From the NCBI RefSeq assembly GCF_900176135.1, contig NZ_FWWW01000055.1:62001-126000 (forward strand): a stretch of DNA of 64,000 nt, given 5' to 3'. Positions 17,707 to 26,147 of this stretch are shown here, one piece after another. Source of the stretch: Hymenobacter roseosalivarius DSM 11622 (lineage in GTDB: Bacteria > Bacteroidota > Bacteroidia > Cytophagales > Hymenobacteraceae). The notes beneath the pieces were generated by a model. That model did no database searches, was not told where the DNA came from, and was given only the letters and a program-made list of their open reading frames with translations. The first letter of the stretch is position 1. Each line of letters starts with the position of its first letter. Made by a program: the position numbers and the translations under genes.

Positions 17707-18051
17707 ATGACGCTCAAATCATTAATGCAGTTCCTTGGGCTGGTGAGCTTGGCTTGGCTCGGTGTGTACGGCTTGTCCGAACTTGGCTATTATTTTATCC
17801 TAAAAGATGTGCCCGTCTTTCACGGCGAAATAGTAGAGGCCGCGAAAAAAAGCTCAGTCGTGACCGAAAAGATAGGCCCCTATCAGGGCTATTCATACGA
17901 ATACAATGAAAAGGACTTGATTAAAGATACGTTGGCATATCGGGTCGACCTGCGAGGAACTGACGGCTGGATGAAGCTAACGGGCTATGCACTAAAAAAA
18001 GGAACCAGTTGGACACCGGCCCAGATAGACACTCTCTATAGTGAGGACTAG
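17707..18051 (+). CDS. Small membrane-anchored protein, 114 aa
   Basis: One N-terminal membrane helix (residues 7-32, LMQFLGLVSLAWLGVYGLSE) is followed by a compact domain. The domain pattern, with GPYQGYSYEYN then a segment ending LRGTDGWMKLTGYALKKG, loosely recalls the Coa1/Tim21-like fold found in small Bacteroidota proteins; this is a tentative resemblance. Rather A/T-rich with a run of seven A in codons for KKG. Stands alone with no terminator. Function unknown. Confidence 0.7.
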   Translation: MTLKSLMQFLGLVSLAWLGVYGLSELGYYFILKDVPVFHGEIVEAAKKSSVVTEKIGPYQGYSYEYNEKDLIKDTLAYRVDLRGTDGWMKLTGYALKKGTSWTPAQIDTLYSED

Positions 18052-18222
18052 AGGCAAACTGGCCTCAAAGAGGACTGCTCTCATCTCAATAGGGTAGGAT
18101 ATGTGCCGGTTCGATAAGGACTGCGTTATAGGACCTTATGTAAAGAATATAGTGAAACTCTCTGCATCCAAAAATAGCCCGCATGTAACTCGCAACTAGC
18201 AGAAAGCAATACGCTGCCTTCC

Positions 18223-20301
18223 CTAAATGCTCCCCGAGTACTTGCGCGCAGCCCACTCCGCCGTTACCAGCGCCAGCAGCAGGAAAAACAGCCACTTCAG
18301 ATTTATCAAATCCTTGATACTCTCCTGGCTGTAAATCACGGGCTTGTAATTCGCCTTCTGAATGTCCTGAGTAAGCTGGGCGAACTGCTGGGGATAATAC
18401 AGCCGCGAGCCGCTGCGGCGGGCGAGCTGGTAGAGTAGGTTGTGGTCGGCGCGGGCGGTGAGGGACTCAAGCTGTTGCTCCTGCACCAGCAGCTCGCCCC
18501 GATCCTGCTGATTTTGCCCCCCAAGCGTGGCGCGGGCCACGTAGCGGTACACGCCGCCGGGCAACGTGCCCAGCCGCAGCGGGGCGCTGTCTTCGCTATT
18601 CGTGAAGGAATAATTGCGGGTGCGCTGCTGCTCGTCGGTCAGCGTTAACTCGATTTTCTGACCATAAATGCGCTCGAAAATGGCGTTGTAAGTTTCCGCG
18701 CCGAAGGTGATTTCGTCGGCGGTGGTGAAGGCGTCCTGGGTGGGATACACATCGAGGCGCTTCTTATTGGCATTGGCGGTTAGCAGCTGAAGGGTGCGGG
18801 TGATGAGGCGGTCGTAGGCCTCGGGGCGGTCGGCGTGGTCGGCGGCTTCCTGCAGGCGCCACTGCCAGCCGCCATCGGTGAGCAGGGTAGCGCGACGCTG
18901 CTCGGGCGTGCCACCAAAAACCAGCAACGGTTTCTGCGTTTTTAACCGGCCCACCTGCTGATACAGCGCCACTTCGGCCCCGCCGCCCAAACGATACTCT
19001 CCAAACGGCACCGGCGCGGGCGGATATGCCGCGAAGCGTCGCAAAGCGTCTTCCTCGAAGGAAAACCGCGCGAAGGCCGCGTTCAGCACGGGCGTTACCT
19101 CGTCCGTCTGCTGGCCGCGAGGCGCGATGGTGAGGCCCGTGCCCAGGTTGTTATAGGCGTTTAGATCTGACTGCGCCCCGACGATAAACAAGGTTGGGAT
19201 GCGGCGGCTACGCACCTGAGCCAGCACGTCGGCGCCCTCGCCCGTGCGGGTCGGGAGCTGGTGCAAGATGGCCACGTCGTAGTCTTGGGCCTTGAGGGGC
19301 GCGATGCCGGGCAGGTACACGGTCAGGTCGAAGTTGTCGTTCTGCAAAATTGCCCCCCGCAAGGCCTTGATGTCGGGGTGGGGGGCGGCGCCGGCTAGCA
19401 GCACTTTCAGCTTGCCTTTTACTACCTCCACGTAGGCATTGCGGGTGTTGTTGAGGGTAGTAAACTCGCCGGTTTGGGGCTGCACGGCTACTTCGTAGCG
19501 CCGCTTTCCAGGGGCGGGAGCTGTCAGTAGAAAGGTGGTTTTCTGCCGACGCTGATTAGGGGGTAAATTCACTTGCTTAGTTTGCAGCGCCCGGCCGTTT
19601 TCGCGCAGTTGTACCGTAGCCGTGCCACCCCCGAAGCCTTCGTAGCCGATTTCGGCCTCAATAGGGAAGCGGTTGCCGCTGAAGGCTACGCGGTTGTAGT
19701 TCAGGGTAGGCACGCTCAGGTCGCGCTTGGGCACGGTGTCGCCCACGGCTACGCTGTAAATGGGGAAGTTGAACTCGGAGTACACCGGCGAGCGGCCCTG
19801 GTTCACCAGCCCATCCGAGACGAGCACCACGCCGGCCAGATTGCGCCCGTCGTAGCCTTCGCGCACGTTGGTCAGGAGCCCATCCAGGTCGGTAGCCGGG
19901 GCCTGAAACCGCACCGAGTCAGGCCGGACGTCGCGGGCCGGGCTGGGGGGCAAAACCTGGGTCTCAACCCGAAAACCCTGCCCGCGCAGCGCGGTAGCCA
20001 GCTGCTGCAAACCCTCCGTGGCCTGGCGCAGCACGGCCGGCGGCGTAAACAAGCCCACCGACTGAGAGTTGTCCACGGCCAACACAATTGTGGGAGCTTC
20101 GGTGGTGGTCGTTGTCGTTTTAACGAAGGGCGAAAGCAGCAGAAAGCACAGAAAGCTCACCACTACGAAGCGCAGCGCGGCCAGCGCGTAGTTCAGCGGC
20201 CGGCTCCAGGGCGCTTTGGCCGAGTAGAGCAGGGCCGCGTAGCCCGCGCCCACGGCCAGGCACAATAAAATTAACCAGGGAGAAGCAGCGACGGAAATCA
20301 A
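18223..20301 (-). CDS. Membrane protein with VWA-like domain, 692 aa
   Basis: Two N-terminal membrane helices (about 8-60) lead into a von Willebrand A-like domain with an intact MIDAS start, IVLAVDNSQSVGLF (DxSxS), near residues 72-85. A long extracytoplasmic part follows (ANYNRVAFSGNRFPIEAEI-like Ig segments, KLKVLLAGAAPHPDIKAL and a glutamine-amidotransferase-like VLAQVRSRRIPTLFIVGAQ region). It ends with a C-terminal helix (LKWLFFLLLALVTAEWAARK). This architecture is common and uncharacterised in Bacteroidota. It is not next to BatA/BatB or MoxR genes, so it is a solitary relative. Monocistronic. Confidence 0.82.
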   Translation of the reverse strand: MISVAASPWLILLCLAVGAGYAALLYSAKAPWSRPLNYALAALRFVVVSFLCFLLLSPFVKTTTTTTEAPTIVLAVDNSQSVGLFTPPAVLRQATEGLQQLATALRGQGFRVETQVLPPSPARDVRPDSVRFQAPATDLDGLLTNVREGYDGRNLAGVVLVSDGLVNQGRSPVYSEFNFPIYSVAVGDTVPKRDLSVPTLNYNRVAFSGNRFPIEAEIGYEGFGGGTATVQLRENGRALQTKQVNLPPNQRRQKTTFLLTAPAPGKRRYEVAVQPQTGEFTTLNNTRNAYVEVVKGKLKVLLAGAAPHPDIKALRGAILQNDNFDLTVYLPGIAPLKAQDYDVAILHQLPTRTGEGADVLAQVRSRRIPTLFIVGAQSDLNAYNNLGTGLTIAPRGQQTDEVTPVLNAAFARFSFEEDALRRFAAYPPAPVPFGEYRLGGGAEVALYQQVGRLKTQKPLLVFGGTPEQRRATLLTDGGWQWRLQEAADHADRPEAYDRLITRTLQLLTANANKKRLDVYPTQDAFTTADEITFGAETYNAIFERIYGQKIELTLTDEQQRTRNYSFTNSEDSAPLRLGTLPGGVYRYVARATLGGQNQQDRGELLVQEQQLESLTARADHNLLYQLARRSGSRLYYPQQFAQLTQDIQKANYKPVIYSQESIKDLINLKWLFFLLLALVTAEWAARKYSGSI

Positions 20302-20462
20302 AGACGACGATAGACAAATGAGCGGGTAGAACCCCGGCGCGGCTTAGTTGGTTGCGCGGCGGCATTGATAGGGGGGCGAAGGTAGGAAGTTACGAGGGAG
20401 AAGAAGGCGAGAAGCAATAGATTAGCTACCCTAATGGTATTATCACCTGACTATTTATCCCC

Positions 20463-21755
20463 ATGAGTAAAATTCGACACCACATCTTGGCTACGCTCCT
20501 GACTTTGGGCGTTTGGGTCAGCTTTTTGAGTCCAAGTCAGGTCCTTGCGCAACCTGCGGCAGCATCAGCAGACAGGCTGACTGCGGCCCGGCAATACCTG
20601 TCTCGGCAGGAATACACGGCCGCCAGCGTCGCCTACCAGCAGGCGTTTAAGCAAATAGAAGGCACTGCCCGCGACTATTACCAGGCTGCCCGCGCCGCCG
20701 CCCGAAATAACGAGCCGAAAGTTGCTTTCAAGCAGTTAGACGAAGCTACTAAAAAAGGCTACTATCCCGAGGAATACCTGCGTGCCGAAATTGATTTTGC
20801 TGCGTTGACCACGCAGGTAGCTTGGCAACGCGTGCTAACTCAAGCCCGCGAAAAGCGGCGCCGACACGAGGCGCGCTTCGACCAGAAGTTAGTGGCGTTG
20901 GTCAGAAGGATTGGCTTTCGGGATCAGCAGTACCGGCTGGTAGCCGCAGAGGCAGATAAAAAGTATGGGTGGAATTCGCCGCAGGCGTCAACTGCCATGC
21001 AGCAGCAAGGCGTGATTGATTTGCAACTCATGCGGCAGGTGGACAGCCTGATTGCCCGGCATGGCTACCCCGGCAAATCATTGGTGGGGGAGTATTTGAA
21101 ATCGAAGGCGTTTCTGGTTATTCAGCATAATCCCGACGAAAAGTATCTGCCGCTGCTCACCGCCGCCGCCGATAAAAGTGAACTGTCCTGGGCGTCGCTG
21201 GCGCTGCTTATTGACCGCTTACGCATGGCCAGTGGCAAGATGCAGGTGTATGGTACGCAACTCTCCAATGATGATAATAAGTGGAAGCTTCTCCCCATTG
21301 AGGACGAAGCGAACGTAAATGCGCGCCGGGCTAAAATCGGGCTGGAGCCGCTGGAGGAATACCTTAAACGATATGAAATAATTTATCAGCTTCCCACGGC
21401 TACGTACAATTCCAATCCGCCCGGATTTTACGCGGCGCTGTGGCAAGTTGAGAAAGCAGAAAAGTTGGAGGTGGAAGTAGTCGGTGGCTACGAGGCTCTG
21501 TATGCCAAGCTGCGCTACCCCGCCGCCGCCCGGCAAGCCAACGTAAGCGGGGAGGTAACCGTGCAGCTGCTCATCGACAAAGCCGGCGTGCCGCAGAACG
21601 TGGCGATAGTCAAAGGCCTGGGCCACGGCTGCGACGAGGAAGCGCTACAGGTAATGCGGGCGGCTCGCTACATCAATTCCGCCGGCCAGGACCATGAAAT
21701 TCGGGTGCGGCTACCGTTTCCATACGAGCCAAAAGCCACGAAATCGGGGCAGTAG
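20463..21755 (+). CDS. Secreted protein with C-terminal TonB domain, 430 aa
   Basis: A cleavable-looking signal peptide (HHILATLLTLGVWVSF...VLAQ, to about residue 30) precedes a TPR-like helical part (TAARQYLSRQEYTAASVAYQQAFKQ). Residues 345-425 form a TonB C-terminal domain (LRYPAAARQANVSGEVTVQL, GVPQNVAIVKGLGHGCDEEALQVMRAARY). In classical TonB this domain touches the TonB box of outer-membrane receptors. Here there is no uncleaved inner-membrane anchor or proline-rich spacer, so it may be a free periplasmic relative. No ExbB/ExbD nearby. Confidence 0.85.
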   Translation: MSKIRHHILATLLTLGVWVSFLSPSQVLAQPAAASADRLTAARQYLSRQEYTAASVAYQQAFKQIEGTARDYYQAARAAARNNEPKVAFKQLDEATKKGYYPEEYLRAEIDFAALTTQVAWQRVLTQAREKRRRHEARFDQKLVALVRRIGFRDQQYRLVAAEADKKYGWNSPQASTAMQQQGVIDLQLMRQVDSLIARHGYPGKSLVGEYLKSKAFLVIQHNPDEKYLPLLTAAADKSELSWASLALLIDRLRMASGKMQVYGTQLSNDDNKWKLLPIEDEANVNARRAKIGLEPLEEYLKRYEIIYQLPTATYNSNPPGFYAALWQVEKAEKLEVEVVGGYEALYAKLRYPAAARQANVSGEVTVQLLIDKAGVPQNVAIVKGLGHGCDEEALQVMRAARYINSAGQDHEIRVRLPFPYEPKATKSGQ

Positions 21756-21840
21756 ATTTTCTTTTAAAAAAGGCCCCCAAGGTCATCCTGCAGCGCGGTA
21801 ACGAGGTAGTTCGCGGGCGAGGTTGTGATGATAAAGGCGG

Positions 21841-21952
21841 TCATGCTCCATCTGGCGTTCGCCTGTCGAAGCATCTCTGCTGGTTAGTAATCAATGCCAG
21901 TGCAACGAAGCGGGCGAGATGCTTCGACAGGCGAACGCCAGATGGAGCATGA
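21841..21952. repeat. Perfect 37-bp intergenic inverted repeat
   Basis: Arms 21841-21877 and 21916-21952 are exact reverse complements, starting TCATGCTCCATCTGGCGTTC, around a 38-base loop. Related, diverged arms occur at 27411-27451 and 28283-28322. The gap 21756-22054 otherwise holds only this element and the solo arm below. Confidence 0.95.
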
Positions 21953-21998
21953 CGGTTTAGGTGGTTGAGTTACTACTCATACGACCACGAGCAAGATG

Positions 21999-22023
21999 CT
22001 TCGCTCTGCTCTGCATGACGTTC
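21999..22023. repeat. Solo palindrome arm, 25-bp exact copy of one at 34909-34933
   Basis: The 25 bases starting CTTCGCTCTGCTCTGCATGA are the exact reverse complement of 34909-34933, which is one arm of a complete palindrome after sppA. Confidence 0.9.
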
Positions 22024-22054
22024 AATATGCACTGACCAATTGATCTGTGAGGTG

Positions 22055-22744
22055 CTACACAATCAACTTATAACCCAGTCCCCGGATATTCAGAATCTCC
22101 ACGGCTGGGTCGTGGCGCAGGTGTTTGCGGAGCTTAGAGATGAACACGTCCATGGAGCGGGCAGTGAAAAAGTTGTCGTTGCCCCAGAGCTGGTGCAGGC
22201 AGCGGGAGCGGTCCAGGATGCGGCCCTGATGCTGCACCAGCAGGCGCAACAGCTCGCTTTCACGGTGGGATAGCTTAGCCGTAAGCTGGCCCGCAAACCA
22301 AAGCTCTTGCTTGAAGGGAAGAAATGTGTAGCGGCCTACGGGTACGCTGGGAAGCATTTCGGCAGGCTCAGGCGGGGCAGTGCGGCGCAGCAGCTCGCGG
22401 ATGCGCAGGAGCAATTCGTCCAGGCCGAAGGGTTTTTTGAGGTAGTCATTGCCGCCCACAGTGAAGCCGCGCACCACGTCGGCGGGCAGGGATTTGGCGG
22501 TCAGGAACAGGACGGGCGTGAGCGGGTCGGTGCGGCGCAACTCGCGCACGAAGGCAAAGCCGTCGAGTACGGGCAGCATCACATCCACGATGCACAGGGT
22601 GAACGGGGTTTGGTGGAAAGCGGCCAGGCCCTGCTGTCCGTCCGTGACGTGGGTGACCTGGTAGCCGCTGCGGCTCAGGCTCTCACGCAGGAGGCGGGCC
22701 AGGGGCAGCTCGTCTTCAAGCAGGAGTAGGTGGGGCAGGCTCAT
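22055..22744 (-). CDS. OmpR/PhoB-family response regulator
   Basis: 229 residues. Receiver domain with acidic pocket (LLLLEDELPLARLL), phospho-acceptor Asp in CIVDVMLPVLDGFAFV, Thr in FLTAKS and Lys in YLKKPF. The winged-helix DNA-binding domain has the region LSHRESELLRLLVQHQGR, then ARSMDVFISKLRKHL and IRGLGYKLIV. The ATG at 22744 was chosen because the receiver starts there; an upstream in-frame extension would run backward into the kinase gene. It overlaps the kinase gene end by 29 bases, so kinase and regulator are translationally coupled. Probable binding site is the TTAAC repeat array at 24263-24300. Confidence 0.94.
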   Translation of the reverse strand: MSLPHLLLLEDELPLARLLRESLSRSGYQVTHVTDGQQGLAAFHQTPFTLCIVDVMLPVLDGFAFVRELRRTDPLTPVLFLTAKSLPADVVRGFTVGGNDYLKKPFGLDELLLRIRELLRRTAPPEPAEMLPSVPVGRYTFLPFKQELWFAGQLTAKLSHRESELLRLLVQHQGRILDRSRCLHQLWGNDNFFTARSMDVFISKLRKHLRHDPAVEILNIRGLGYKLIV

Positions 22745-24221
22745 GCTGGGCGAGTGGCAAAGTGATGGTAAACGTGGTGCCGCGCCCGGCGGCGCTGCGC
22801 AGCGAAATTCGCCCCCCAAGCCCCTCCACGATGGTTTTGGTGTAGCTCAAGCCCAGGCCGTAGCCCTTCACGGCGTGGAGGTTGCCGGTAGGCACCCGGA
22901 AAAACCGGTCGAATACGCGGGCCTGGTAGGCGGCCGGAATGCCGGGGCCGTTGTCCGAAACTTCCAGGCTGGCCGTGCCCTCCTGGGCGAAATAGCGGAT
23001 GGTGATGCGGGGCTCATTGAGGCTGTATTTGAGCGCGTTATCCAGTAGCGTCGCCAGCACGTTTGCCAGGTGGGTTTCGTCGCCGAGAACGTAGACAGGC
23101 GCGGCGGGTGGATGGTAACTAAGTCGGGCCTGAGCGAGCTGGGGGGCATTTTGCCGCAACACCTGCCCGATAAGCCGGCTTACCTCAACGGGCTGCCGGG
23201 CCAGAGCGGCCGGGGCCTGCTCCAGCACCACGCTGCGCAAAATCTGGTCGATCAGGCCGGTGAGGCGGCCGGCCTGCTGGCGGACGATGGTGAGGTAGTC
23301 GGCGGTAGCGGCGGGGCTGAGGGCGAAGGTTTGCAGGGCGTCGGCGGCCAGGCGGATGGTTGCCACGGGCGTTTTCAGCTCGTGGGTCATGTTGTTCACG
23401 AAGTCGTCTTTCAGCTCGGCCAGTTTGCGCTGGCGTAGCAGTGTCCGCACCGTGAAGCCAAAGCAGCCCAGCACGACGAGCATCAGCAGCAAAGAGCTGC
23501 CCAGTACCCATTTCATGCGGTCCAGAAACACCAGATTAGGATCTGGAAACCAGGCCTTTACCAGCTCCGGCTGGCCCATGATGCCCGTCTTAAATGCGCG
23601 GGTGCCGTAGCCAGCAGCCGACAACGCTTTGGGGGGCTTTTTGCCGACGGTGAGCCGGAAATTAGCCGCGATGTCGCGCTCTTTTAAGGCGGCAGCGTAC
23701 AAAATCCGCAGCTGCTTCTGGTTGGTCCGACTTTGCTTACTGGCCTTACTCAGCCGGTCGCCCAGGCGCTGGGTATGGTATATAACAAAGCCTTCGCGCA
23801 GCTGTCGGGCGATGGTACCGGTGGCGAAACGACGAATGAAAAACTTCCTGGCCTGGGGCGTAATGGAAGGCAGCTTTTGCGGGAAATCATCGAAGCTGAC
23901 GTCGAACGGCTGACTTTCTTCGATGGCAGATGGGTACTTGTCGGCCAGCGTGAAGACCGTGGTCTGATAGAGCGGATGCACATGACAGCCGATAACAACC
24001 TGGCTGGTGTCGGCGAGCCACGTTTGATACTGCCGTACTAAGCCTTGCCGGCGCTGAGCCTGCTCCTGCCGCACGGCCGTTTCCAGGGCGGCGCTGGTAT
24101 CTTGGCGGAAGCCGCGGGTGGCGCTCTGGTAGGCCTGGTAATTCCAGTACAGCTGAAAGCCCAGCAGGCCCGCCGTGCAGATCGTCATTAAGCTCAAAAC
24201 CAGGTGAATGCTGCGCTTCAT
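22716..24221 (-). CDS. Sensor histidine kinase
   Basis: 501 residues. First membrane helix about 8-27, a periplasmic sensor region of roughly 200 residues, and a second helix about 236-258 (WVLGSSLLLMLVVLGCFGF). Then comes the HisKA H-box VNNMTHELKTPVATIRLAAD (phospho-His near 280), followed by HATPase_c with N-box DNALKYSLNEP, G1 SDNGPGIPAAY and G2 KGYGLGLSYTK. The sensor region matches nothing I recognise, so the signal is unknown. A TATCTTTA box ends 5 bases before the ATG. Partner regulator gene overlaps its 3' end. Confidence 0.94.
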   Translation of the reverse strand: MKRSIHLVLSLMTICTAGLLGFQLYWNYQAYQSATRGFRQDTSAALETAVRQEQAQRRQGLVRQYQTWLADTSQVVIGCHVHPLYQTTVFTLADKYPSAIEESQPFDVSFDDFPQKLPSITPQARKFFIRRFATGTIARQLREGFVIYHTQRLGDRLSKASKQSRTNQKQLRILYAAALKERDIAANFRLTVGKKPPKALSAAGYGTRAFKTGIMGQPELVKAWFPDPNLVFLDRMKWVLGSSLLLMLVVLGCFGFTVRTLLRQRKLAELKDDFVNNMTHELKTPVATIRLAADALQTFALSPAATADYLTIVRQQAGRLTGLIDQILRSVVLEQAPAALARQPVEVSRLIGQVLRQNAPQLAQARLSYHPPAAPVYVLGDETHLANVLATLLDNALKYSLNEPRITIRYFAQEGTASLEVSDNGPGIPAAYQARVFDRFFRVPTGNLHAVKGYGLGLSYTKTIVEGLGGRISLRSAAGRGTTFTITLPLAQHEPAPPTPA

Positions 24222-24226
24222 CCGGC

Positions 24227-24234
24227 TAAAGATA
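24227..24234 (-). promoter_or_regulatory. -7-like box TATCTTTA for the histidine kinase operon
   Basis: Minus-strand TATCTTTA, one base off TAnnTTTG, ends 5 bases before the kinase ATG; a candidate leaderless promoter lying next to the TTAAC repeats. Confidence 0.45.
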
Positions 24235-24262
24235 GGCGGCCGGACGTTGGCTCACGGAAGTT

Positions 24263-24300
24263 TTAACACTATTTAACACTCCTTAACGAGGCTTAACACT
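24263..24300. promoter_or_regulatory. Four 10-bp-phased TTAAC direct repeats (probable response-regulator operator)
   Basis: TTAAC starts at 24263, 24273, 24283 and 24293, exactly one turn apart; three copies extend to TTAACACT. They sit between the kinase/regulator operon and the divergent secreted gene at 24347. Head-to-tail repeats at 10-11 bp are what OmpR/PhoB-type winged-helix dimers bind, so this is probably the site of the regulator at 22055-22744. Confidence 0.75.
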
Positions 24301-24346
24301 GGCGCGTGTTGTGGCGGGCGTGCTTTGTCAAAAAAAGCCCCCCACC

Positions 24347-25051
24347 ATGAAAAACCTGCTTCTGCCTGTCGTATTAAGCCTGGCAATTTGCCCCCCACTA
24401 CCTCGGTTATCAACGCCTGTGCCGCTTACCGCGCCTTCGTTAGCCATGGCACCCGACAGCACCACGCTCCGCCTGACCTACGGGGCCGATAACCCGGAGC
24501 TGCGGAAACTCATGTCGCGGGTGCTGCAAATCGAGCAGCAGCGCCTGAGTATTCACGATTCGCGGCTGGCGGGCAAGCAGTTTCATCTCACGTTTCAGGA
24601 GTATCGCAATGGGGTGCCCAGCCCGGAAAAGGAGCTGGTAGCCAATGGCTCTCGGCTCACGCGCTTCGACTCCACGGGCCACTTCTCGCTGGAAGTTTTC
24701 AGCCGGCAAGTGAGCGAAGCGAAGGTGGAGAACCGATTTTTATTTGCCGCCGGCATGACCGTAAAAGCCTTCGACGTTGTCCCGCAAAAAGGTGATTTAT
24801 ACAGCCTGCGAGCCGATATTCGTCCGTTTCGGCAAGTGCGCGGCGCGGCCGGTGGCCCCGCCGACAACCCCATTACGGAAGCTCGTTTGCCGCTAGGTGT
24901 AAAAGTGCCTCTGCTTGTGTACACGCTGCCCTACGACGGTGGCGACTACCTGCAGTGGTGTACCGTAGCGCAGAGCCAGGTGCCGGTGGGAGAGTGGTAC
25001 AAGCGGTTCCGCATCCCGCATTTCGTAGTGTACAGCCTGCGAATCGAGTAG
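24347..25051 (+). CDS. Secreted protein of unknown function, 234 aa
   Basis: Signal-peptide-like N-terminus MKNLLLPVVLSLAICPPLP is followed by a polar beta-rich protein (FHLTFQEYRNGVPSPEKEL, VKVPLLVYTLPYDGGDYLQW). I do not recognise a domain. The ATG at 24347 was chosen over an upstream frame start because the signal peptide starts there; it directly follows AAAAAAGCCCCCCACC, half of a terminator-type stem. It diverges from the two-component operon across the TTAAC array, so it is a likely regulated target and possibly a partner of the sensor (inference). Confidence 0.8.
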   Translation: MKNLLLPVVLSLAICPPLPRLSTPVPLTAPSLAMAPDSTTLRLTYGADNPELRKLMSRVLQIEQQRLSIHDSRLAGKQFHLTFQEYRNGVPSPEKELVANGSRLTRFDSTGHFSLEVFSRQVSEAKVENRFLFAAGMTVKAFDVVPQKGDLYSLRADIRPFRQVRGAAGGPADNPITEARLPLGVKVPLLVYTLPYDGGDYLQWCTVAQSQVPVGEWYKRFRIPHFVVYSLRIE

Positions 25052-25083
25052 CTCCAATCCTGGCTGCATGCGGCTTGGAAAAA

Positions 25084-25189
25084 GCCCGTGGCGCGCCTTG
25101 GGCAGGCATGTATCGTCGCTGTCGTTGTTGGAAATGCCCCCCAACCGACTGTTTCAACGATACGCAACTGCCCAGGGCGCGCCACGGGC
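25084..25189. repeat. Intergenic palindrome between convergent genes
   Basis: Arms 25084-25116 and 25157-25189 pair at 28 of 33 positions around GGCGCGCC. A small perfect hairpin CCAAGCT-TT-AGCTTGG follows at 25203-25218. The loop contains a GCCCCCCA word. Confidence 0.8.
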
Positions 25190-25227
25190 GTTACATGCCA
25201 CACCAAGCTTTAGCTTGGCGATACAGT

Positions 25228-25977
25228 CTATGTCAGCATGCCGCCGTCTACCTGCAATACCTGGCCGGTAATGTAGCTGCTGTCATCGGAGGCCAGGAAG
25301 GCGGTAGCTTTGGCTACATCTTCGGGGGTGCCGCCGCGCTTGAGCGGTATGGCTTTGCGCCACTCGTCGACCTGTTTGGGGTCGAGAGCGTCGGTCATTT
25401 CGGTTTCGATGAAGCCGGGGGCAATGGCGTTGCAGCGAATATTGCGCGAGCCCAGCTCCAGCGCCACCGACTTAGTGAAGCCGATAATGCCTGATTTGGA
25501 AGCTGCGTAATTGGCCTGGCCAGCGTTGCCTTTGATGCCAACTACGGAGGTCATGTTCACGATGCTGCCGGCTTTGGCGCGCATCATGGGCTTGATGGCG
25601 GCTTTGGTCAGGTTAAACACCGACTTGAGATTCACGGCTAGCACTTGGTCCCAGTTCTGCTCGCTCATGCGCATGAGCAGACCATCCTGGGTGATGCCGG
25701 CATTATTGACCAGAATATCCAGGCGGCCAAATTCAGTCATCACATCCTCAACCAGCTTCTCAGCATCAGCATACACGGAGGCGTCGGAGCGGAAGCCTTT
25801 GATTTTAGTGCCGTGGGCGGCTAGTTCTAGTTCGAGCTGCTGGCCTTTCTCCACGCTGGAGAGGTAGGTGAAAGCGATGTTGGCGCCAAGCTGGGCGAAA
25901 TGGGTAGCAATAGCGCGGCCGATTCCTTTGGAGGCGCCGGTGATGAGGGCAGTTTTTCCGTCGAGCAGTTTTGTCAT
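25228..25977 (-). CDS. fabG: 3-oxoacyl-[acyl-carrier-protein] reductase FabG
   Basis: 249 residues of the classical short-chain dehydrogenase family; FabG reduces 3-oxoacyl-ACP with NADPH in fatty acid elongation. Visible: cofactor motif ALITGASKGIGRAIA, NNAG in ILVNNAGITQDGLLMRM, catalytic Ser in NMTSVVGIKGNAGQ, catalytic YAASK, IAPGFIETEMTD, and terminal YITGQVLQVDGGM. ATG 25977 chosen because the promoter-like TACCTTCG ends 5 bases before it and family members begin there. No other fab genes adjoin. Confidence 0.94.
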   Translation of the reverse strand: MTKLLDGKTALITGASKGIGRAIATHFAQLGANIAFTYLSSVEKGQQLELELAAHGTKIKGFRSDASVYADAEKLVEDVMTEFGRLDILVNNAGITQDGLLMRMSEQNWDQVLAVNLKSVFNLTKAAIKPMMRAKAGSIVNMTSVVGIKGNAGQANYAASKSGIIGFTKSVALELGSRNIRCNAIAPGFIETEMTDALDPKQVDEWRKAIPLKRGGTPEDVAKATAFLASDDSSYITGQVLQVDGGMLT

Positions 25978-25980
25978 GCG

Positions 25981-26139
25981 GGCGAAGGTAGCAACGATTA
26001 ACCTCACCCCCTAGCCCCCTCTCCTCCGGGAGAGGGGGGACTAGTTTTAGCTTTTCTAGAAAACCAGAACCTAGAGCTAGTTCCCCTTCTCCCCTAGGAG
26101 AAGGGGTTAGGGGATGAGGTCAGGCATCGTACCTTCGCC
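25981..26139. promoter_or_regulatory. Symmetric divergent promoter region with palindrome
   Basis: GGCGAAGGTA (25981-25990) and TACCTTCGCC (26130-26139) are exact inverted copies, each placing a TACCTTCG -7-like box 5 or 10 bases before the divergent starts of fabG and the flavoprotein gene. Inside lies a C/G-rich palindrome (ACCCCCTAGCCCCCTCTCCT near 26006 and its approximate complement near 26090-26115). Confidence 0.65.
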
Positions 26140-26147
26140 CCTGACTT

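Noticed and set aside
19573..20268. 231-codon plus-strand frame opposite the VWA-like gene
   Set aside because: Low-complexity Arg/His/Gln/Ala composition and complete overlap with a gene that has clear motifs; no independent start or promoter.
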